From Pirellulaceae bacterium (GTDB lineage Bacteria > Planctomycetota > Planctomycetia > Pirellulales > Pirellulaceae), in contig JABDKS010001072.1 in the NCBI GenBank assembly GCA_013002105.1, positions 1 through 9,545 on the forward strand: DNA of 9,545 nucleotides, written 5' to 3'. This document shows, piece after piece, positions 7,801 through 9,545 of this stretch. Positions within the stretch are counted from its first letter, which is position 1. Every line of letters starts with the position of its first letter. The notes below the pieces were generated by a model, which ran no database searches, had not been told where the DNA came from, and worked only from the letters and a program-made list of their open reading frames with translations. The position numbers and the translations under genes are program-made.

Positions 7801-8464
7801 GGATGCAGAGGCCGCGTTGATTCGTGTCAAAGATAACGGTGAGGGAATCCCAGAATCGTTGCAGAATCAAGTCTTTGATTTATTCGTTCAGTCCGACGCG
7901 ACGCTTGATCGATCGCAGGGTGGAATGGGCGTTGGGCTGACCCTGGTCAAATCGCTCGTCGAGCTGCATGGTGGAACGATCACCGTCCACAGTGATGGAG
8001 CGGGAACCGGCAGTGAGTTCTTGGTCCGCATCCCGCTGGCTGGCGAATGGGCAGTTCCGGACGAGCCGAGTGAACGCTCGGTGACCGAACAAGCACTGGG
8101 CAACAAAATCGTGTTGGTCGAAGACAACGCGGATGCCCGCAAAATGCTTCAGTCCTTATTGCAAATGGAGGGCTTTGAAGTTCACAGTGCCGGCAACGGA
8201 CGCTCCGGCCTCGACTTGATCGAGCGATCGAAACCTGATTTGGCGATTGTTGACATTGGGCTGCCCGAGTTGGACGGATATCAGGTCGCCCGTTCGGTCA
8301 AGAACAACAACCATCTGGGTCGGTTGCACATGGTCGCGCTGACGGGGTACGGACAGCAGGGGGATCGACAGTCATCTTTGGATGCCGGATTCGACGACCA
8401 CATTGTCAAGCCAATCGACCCGCAACGCCTGCTGACGGTGATCGGCAAATACGTCAAAGCGTAG
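4835..8464 (+). CDS. CheB-CheR-PAS-PAS hybrid histidine kinase with C-terminal receiver
   Basis: This 1209-residue soluble fusion has no visible membrane segments. A CheB-type methylesterase (about 10-200) carries its triad: Ser18 in GASAGG, His45 in QHL and Asp137 in GTGSDG. CheR-type methyltransferase follows (about 212-495), with SAM-binding AGCGTGEE near 314-321 and CRNMLIYL from 417. A PAS-like segment (about 519-630) precedes a long coiled coil (about 650-728), and a second PAS spans about 731-837. In the kinase core, H-box SHELRNPL holds His855, the N-box Asn is 972, DNGEGI begins at Asp1000 and GMGVGL lies near 1030. The receiver has acidic residues ED, phosphoacceptor Asp1140, TGY and KP. 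All catalytic residues examined are present. CheB lacks its usual N-terminal receiver; the receiver sits at the C-terminus instead. ATG 4835 is chosen because the [10 protein letters not shown] block follows at once, as usual in this family; ATG 4769 is the alternative. It may link protein methylation state to a phosphorelay; partners are unknown. Confidence 0.95.
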   Translation: METKRSTAPSYVVGIGASAGGLEALERLFDVIEPETGMAFVVVQHLSPDFKSLMDELLARWTTMPIHRVEDRMEVEASSVYLIPPKKEMIISDGRLLLTDKDPAQSLTLPIDHFFRSLAQEMGDRSIAIILSGTGSDGSRGIEEVHNSGGLVICQSEETAKFDGMPRSARDTGLVDLTLPPEEIASALARYVANPNRTEVARALLKEAAVSDSDLEAVYRLLRDAYGIDFSHYKINTVSRRIERRLLLQKIDNLADYVDWLIDDPAELSSLYRDLLIGVTQFFRDGEAFDRVSDEIERLLERLPDGEEFRVWVAGCGTGEEAYSIAILIHEKAQKLGREINVKIFATDAHQDSLHFASHGTYSEDSLADVYEERRKTYFVEETDGFQVIPEIRQWVVFAPHNLIKDAPFTKIDLVTCRNMLIYLQPNAQKKSLSMFHFALKTGGVLFLGPSETLGELGDEFDAIDPHWKLFRKRRDVRLPTDLRLPLSSIEQRLPRPTGVTPAGLRSPDNGLMGIYDALLDDYMPAAILINESRQMLHLFGNAIEFLNYRTGRPTGDILDSMDPDLRTAVSAAIHRAMREREPIKFRGIPVTLKDDEKRQADIVVRPVKSSRDRSSALLITLEVTGEPAPEQIELDTSVDMANVSSQQVTQLETELRYARENLQATIEELETSNEELQATNEELVASNEELQSTNEELHSVNEELYTVNAEHQNKISELTELTRDMDNLLLSTDIHTIFLDRNLCIRKFTPKIAESFNFMTQDIGRRVDCFTHNIRHESLVEHIEQVLADETPLKFEVQDQNDNWFLLRILPYRSEKHVDGVVLTLTDVSTIKSANTALSESVRRRDEFLAMLSHELRNPLAAILNATYMLEKPEASQDDRETAYGVVRRQTQQMAILMNDLLDVARVTQGKIELRRSLIDLRDTIEPAVEAVEATFRERQQSFDWRSADEPVIVLANASRLQQIQVNLLTNASKYTPPGGKIELELSSDAEAALIRVKDNGEGIPESLQNQVFDLFVQSDATLDRSQGGMGVGLTLVKSLVELHGGTITVHSDGAGTGSEFLVRIPLAGEWAVPDEPSERSVTEQALGNKIVLVEDNADARKMLQSLLQMEGFEVHSAGNGRSGLDLIERSKPDLAIVDIGLPELDGYQVARSVKNNNHLGRLHMVALTGYGQQGDRQSSLDAGFDDHIVKPIDPQRLLTVIGKYVKA
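6836..6961 (+). repeat. Six heptad repeats (21 bp each) encoding the signalling coiled coil
   Basis: Residues 668-709 of the fusion protein are six consecutive seven-residue units beginning EEL and ending in Asn, such as [14 protein letters not shown] and EELVASN. Leu recurs every seventh residue, giving a parallel coiled coil between the two PAS regions. The peptide is much more regular than the DNA because synonymous codons vary between units, which shows selection on protein rather than recent duplication. This helix is a known signature of CheB/CheR-PAS fusions and probably transmits signal to the kinase core. Confidence 0.85.
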
Positions 8465-8472
8465 TGAGTGTT

Positions 8473-9537
8473 CTACAACCGCCGTTGGTCGGCGATTGCC
8501 GGCAGCTTGCAAGCGATGGTGGTGCCGTCGGGACCGTTTTTTTCAATCCAAATCCTGCCGTTGTGTCGTCTCGCAATTTTCGCACAGGTGGGTAATGCGA
8601 GACCGTAACCATTGTCGGCACTTCGCGTTTGCAGCGGATTGAACGGACTGCTTTGGTCGGCGATCTCAAGTCCCGCAGAATCATCCGAGACGTAGATGGT
8701 CCACTCACCGACATCCAATTGAGATGACATCTTGATCCGCAACTTGCGACTCTCATCGGCGTGCAAGATGGCACTTTCTAGCAAGTTTCGCATCAGCACG
8801 CGCATCATCGACAGGTCACCGTCGATTGCCGGCAACGCGCCGATTGAGTAATCGATTTCCTGATCGTATCGTCGGTCAAGGTCATCGCGGACTTCGGCGA
8901 CGACAGAATTCAGATCGACACGCTCGACCTGTAGGTCACTGGCTGATTTACCGTATTGATGCAGGCAAGCGATAAAGCTGACAAGCTCCGTTGCATTTTC
9001 TTGCAAACGTCCCGATGCGTCCGCGGCTTCGTCCATGTTCCCGTGGGCAATTTGCTCGGCGATTGCTACCGCGAACTGGCCCAACTGAAATACCGGGTCG
9101 CGCAATCGCTGACTTGCCACGGCGACGAGCTCTTCGTACTCGTTCAATCGATCGTCGGCTAATTGGCGAAGTGCCGATTTTTCGATGGCGTTGTTGACCG
9201 CCATCCGAATCGTGTGTTCGTCAAAATCCGACTTGACCAGATAGTCCTCCGCACCCGACTTCATTGCTTCGACTGCGACCCGTTCGTTCCCCGCCCCTGT
9301 TAGTAGCACAACAGGAATCTGCTCGGCCACGAGACGTTGTAGAACCTCCAAGCCCGTCGCGTCAGGAAGTCGGTAGTCCAACAGGACACAGGCTGGTCGG
9401 ATTTCACGGACCATTTCCCAGGCCTGGTTCGCTGTCGCCGCCTCCGACAACGCGCACTGGTCCTGCAGCATTCGGGCGATTCTTGTCCGGTCGACCTCGT
9501 CATCGTCAACGATCAAAACACGAATGTTCTTCTGCAC
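8473..9537 (-). CDS. Receiver domain fused to a degenerate histidine-kinase core (probable pseudokinase)
   Basis: The product has 354 residues. An N-terminal receiver (1-120) looks functional: Asp11/Asp12 acid pocket, phosphoacceptor Asp54 in LLDYRLPD, Thr80 and Lys102. A dimerisation-like helix pair follows. The segment that should read SHDLxxPL is SQRLRDPV (142-149), so the phosphoacceptor His is Gln143. In the ATPase-like domain the N-box Asn is Ser255 (NLLESA), the usual DxGxG motif is DDSAG (285-289, first Gly lost), and GYGLAL (310-315) is kept. Autophosphorylation is therefore unlikely; an adaptor or phosphate-sink role is inferred. The GTG at 9537 is the first possible start because an in-frame TGA lies six bases upstream. 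It is convergent with the hybrid kinase gene, eight bases separating the stop codons. It is probably soluble, as no membrane segment is visible. More genes of its operon may lie to the right of the window. Confidence 0.92.
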   Translation of the reverse strand: MQKNIRVLIVDDDEVDRTRIARMLQDQCALSEAATANQAWEMVREIRPACVLLDYRLPDATGLEVLQRLVAEQIPVVLLTGAGNERVAVEAMKSGAEDYLVKSDFDEHTIRMAVNNAIEKSALRQLADDRLNEYEELVAVASQRLRDPVFQLGQFAVAIAEQIAHGNMDEAADASGRLQENATELVSFIACLHQYGKSASDLQVERVDLNSVVAEVRDDLDRRYDQEIDYSIGALPAIDGDLSMMRVLMRNLLESAILHADESRKLRIKMSSQLDVGEWTIYVSDDSAGLEIADQSSPFNPLQTRSADNGYGLALPTCAKIARRHNGRIWIEKNGPDGTTIACKLPAIADQRRL

Positions 9538-9540
9538 GAA

Positions 9541-9545
9541 TCACC
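9541..9545 (-). promoter_or_regulatory. Possible ribosome binding site before the GTG start
   Basis: GGTGA on the minus strand ends three bases before the GTG at 9537. It is a partial Shine-Dalgarno match, close to the start. The same bases contain a TGA in frame with the gene, so this could also be the end of an upstream gene coupled to this one. The window edge prevents a decision. Confidence 0.3.

Overview
The window looks like chromosomal DNA from a planctomycete of the Rhodopirellula/Pirellulaceae kind. Four things suggest this: a moderately high GC content, genes without clear Shine-Dalgarno sites, an exported TlpA-like thioredoxin protein with Asp-rich loops, and a tRNA-Ile/tRNA-Ala pair away from any rRNA. 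One gene-free block also carries a translated string (ALKGRYIPG) that I remember from spurious planctomycete ORFs. The assignment rests on memory, not on a search.

Layout. Positions 1-1281 hold no convincing gene. They contain a small hairpin flanked by direct repeats (361-396), a degenerate 15-bp tandem repeat of about ten units (917-1068), a hairpin (1149-1168) and a possible dispersed-repeat fragment (about 1190-1262). A compact minus-strand tRNA unit follows: promoter (1617-1644), tRNA-Ile(GAU) (1476-1549), tRNA-Ala(UGC) (1325-1397) and a strong intrinsic terminator (1282-1314). No 16S or 23S rRNA lies next to it. On the plus strand, 2008-3936 encodes an exported protein with three Asp-rich EF-hand-like loops, a helical/TPR-like middle and a C-terminal TlpA-type thioredoxin fold. 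After about 900 gene-free bases, 4835-8464 encodes a 1209-residue CheB-CheR-PAS-PAS-histidine kinase-receiver fusion. Convergent with it, eight bases away, 8473-9537 (minus) encodes a receiver domain joined to a kinase-like core that has lost its phosphoacceptor histidine and other ATP-site residues.

How the genes relate. The two right-hand genes are both phosphorelay proteins placed tail to tail. The large fusion appears catalytically intact in the methylesterase, methyltransferase, kinase and receiver modules. The smaller protein keeps a normal receiver but probably cannot autophosphorylate. A partnership is plausible but is inference. The thioredoxin gene and tRNA unit appear functionally unrelated to them. 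The best candidates for new biology are the receiver-pseudokinase and the decayed 15-bp repeat array.
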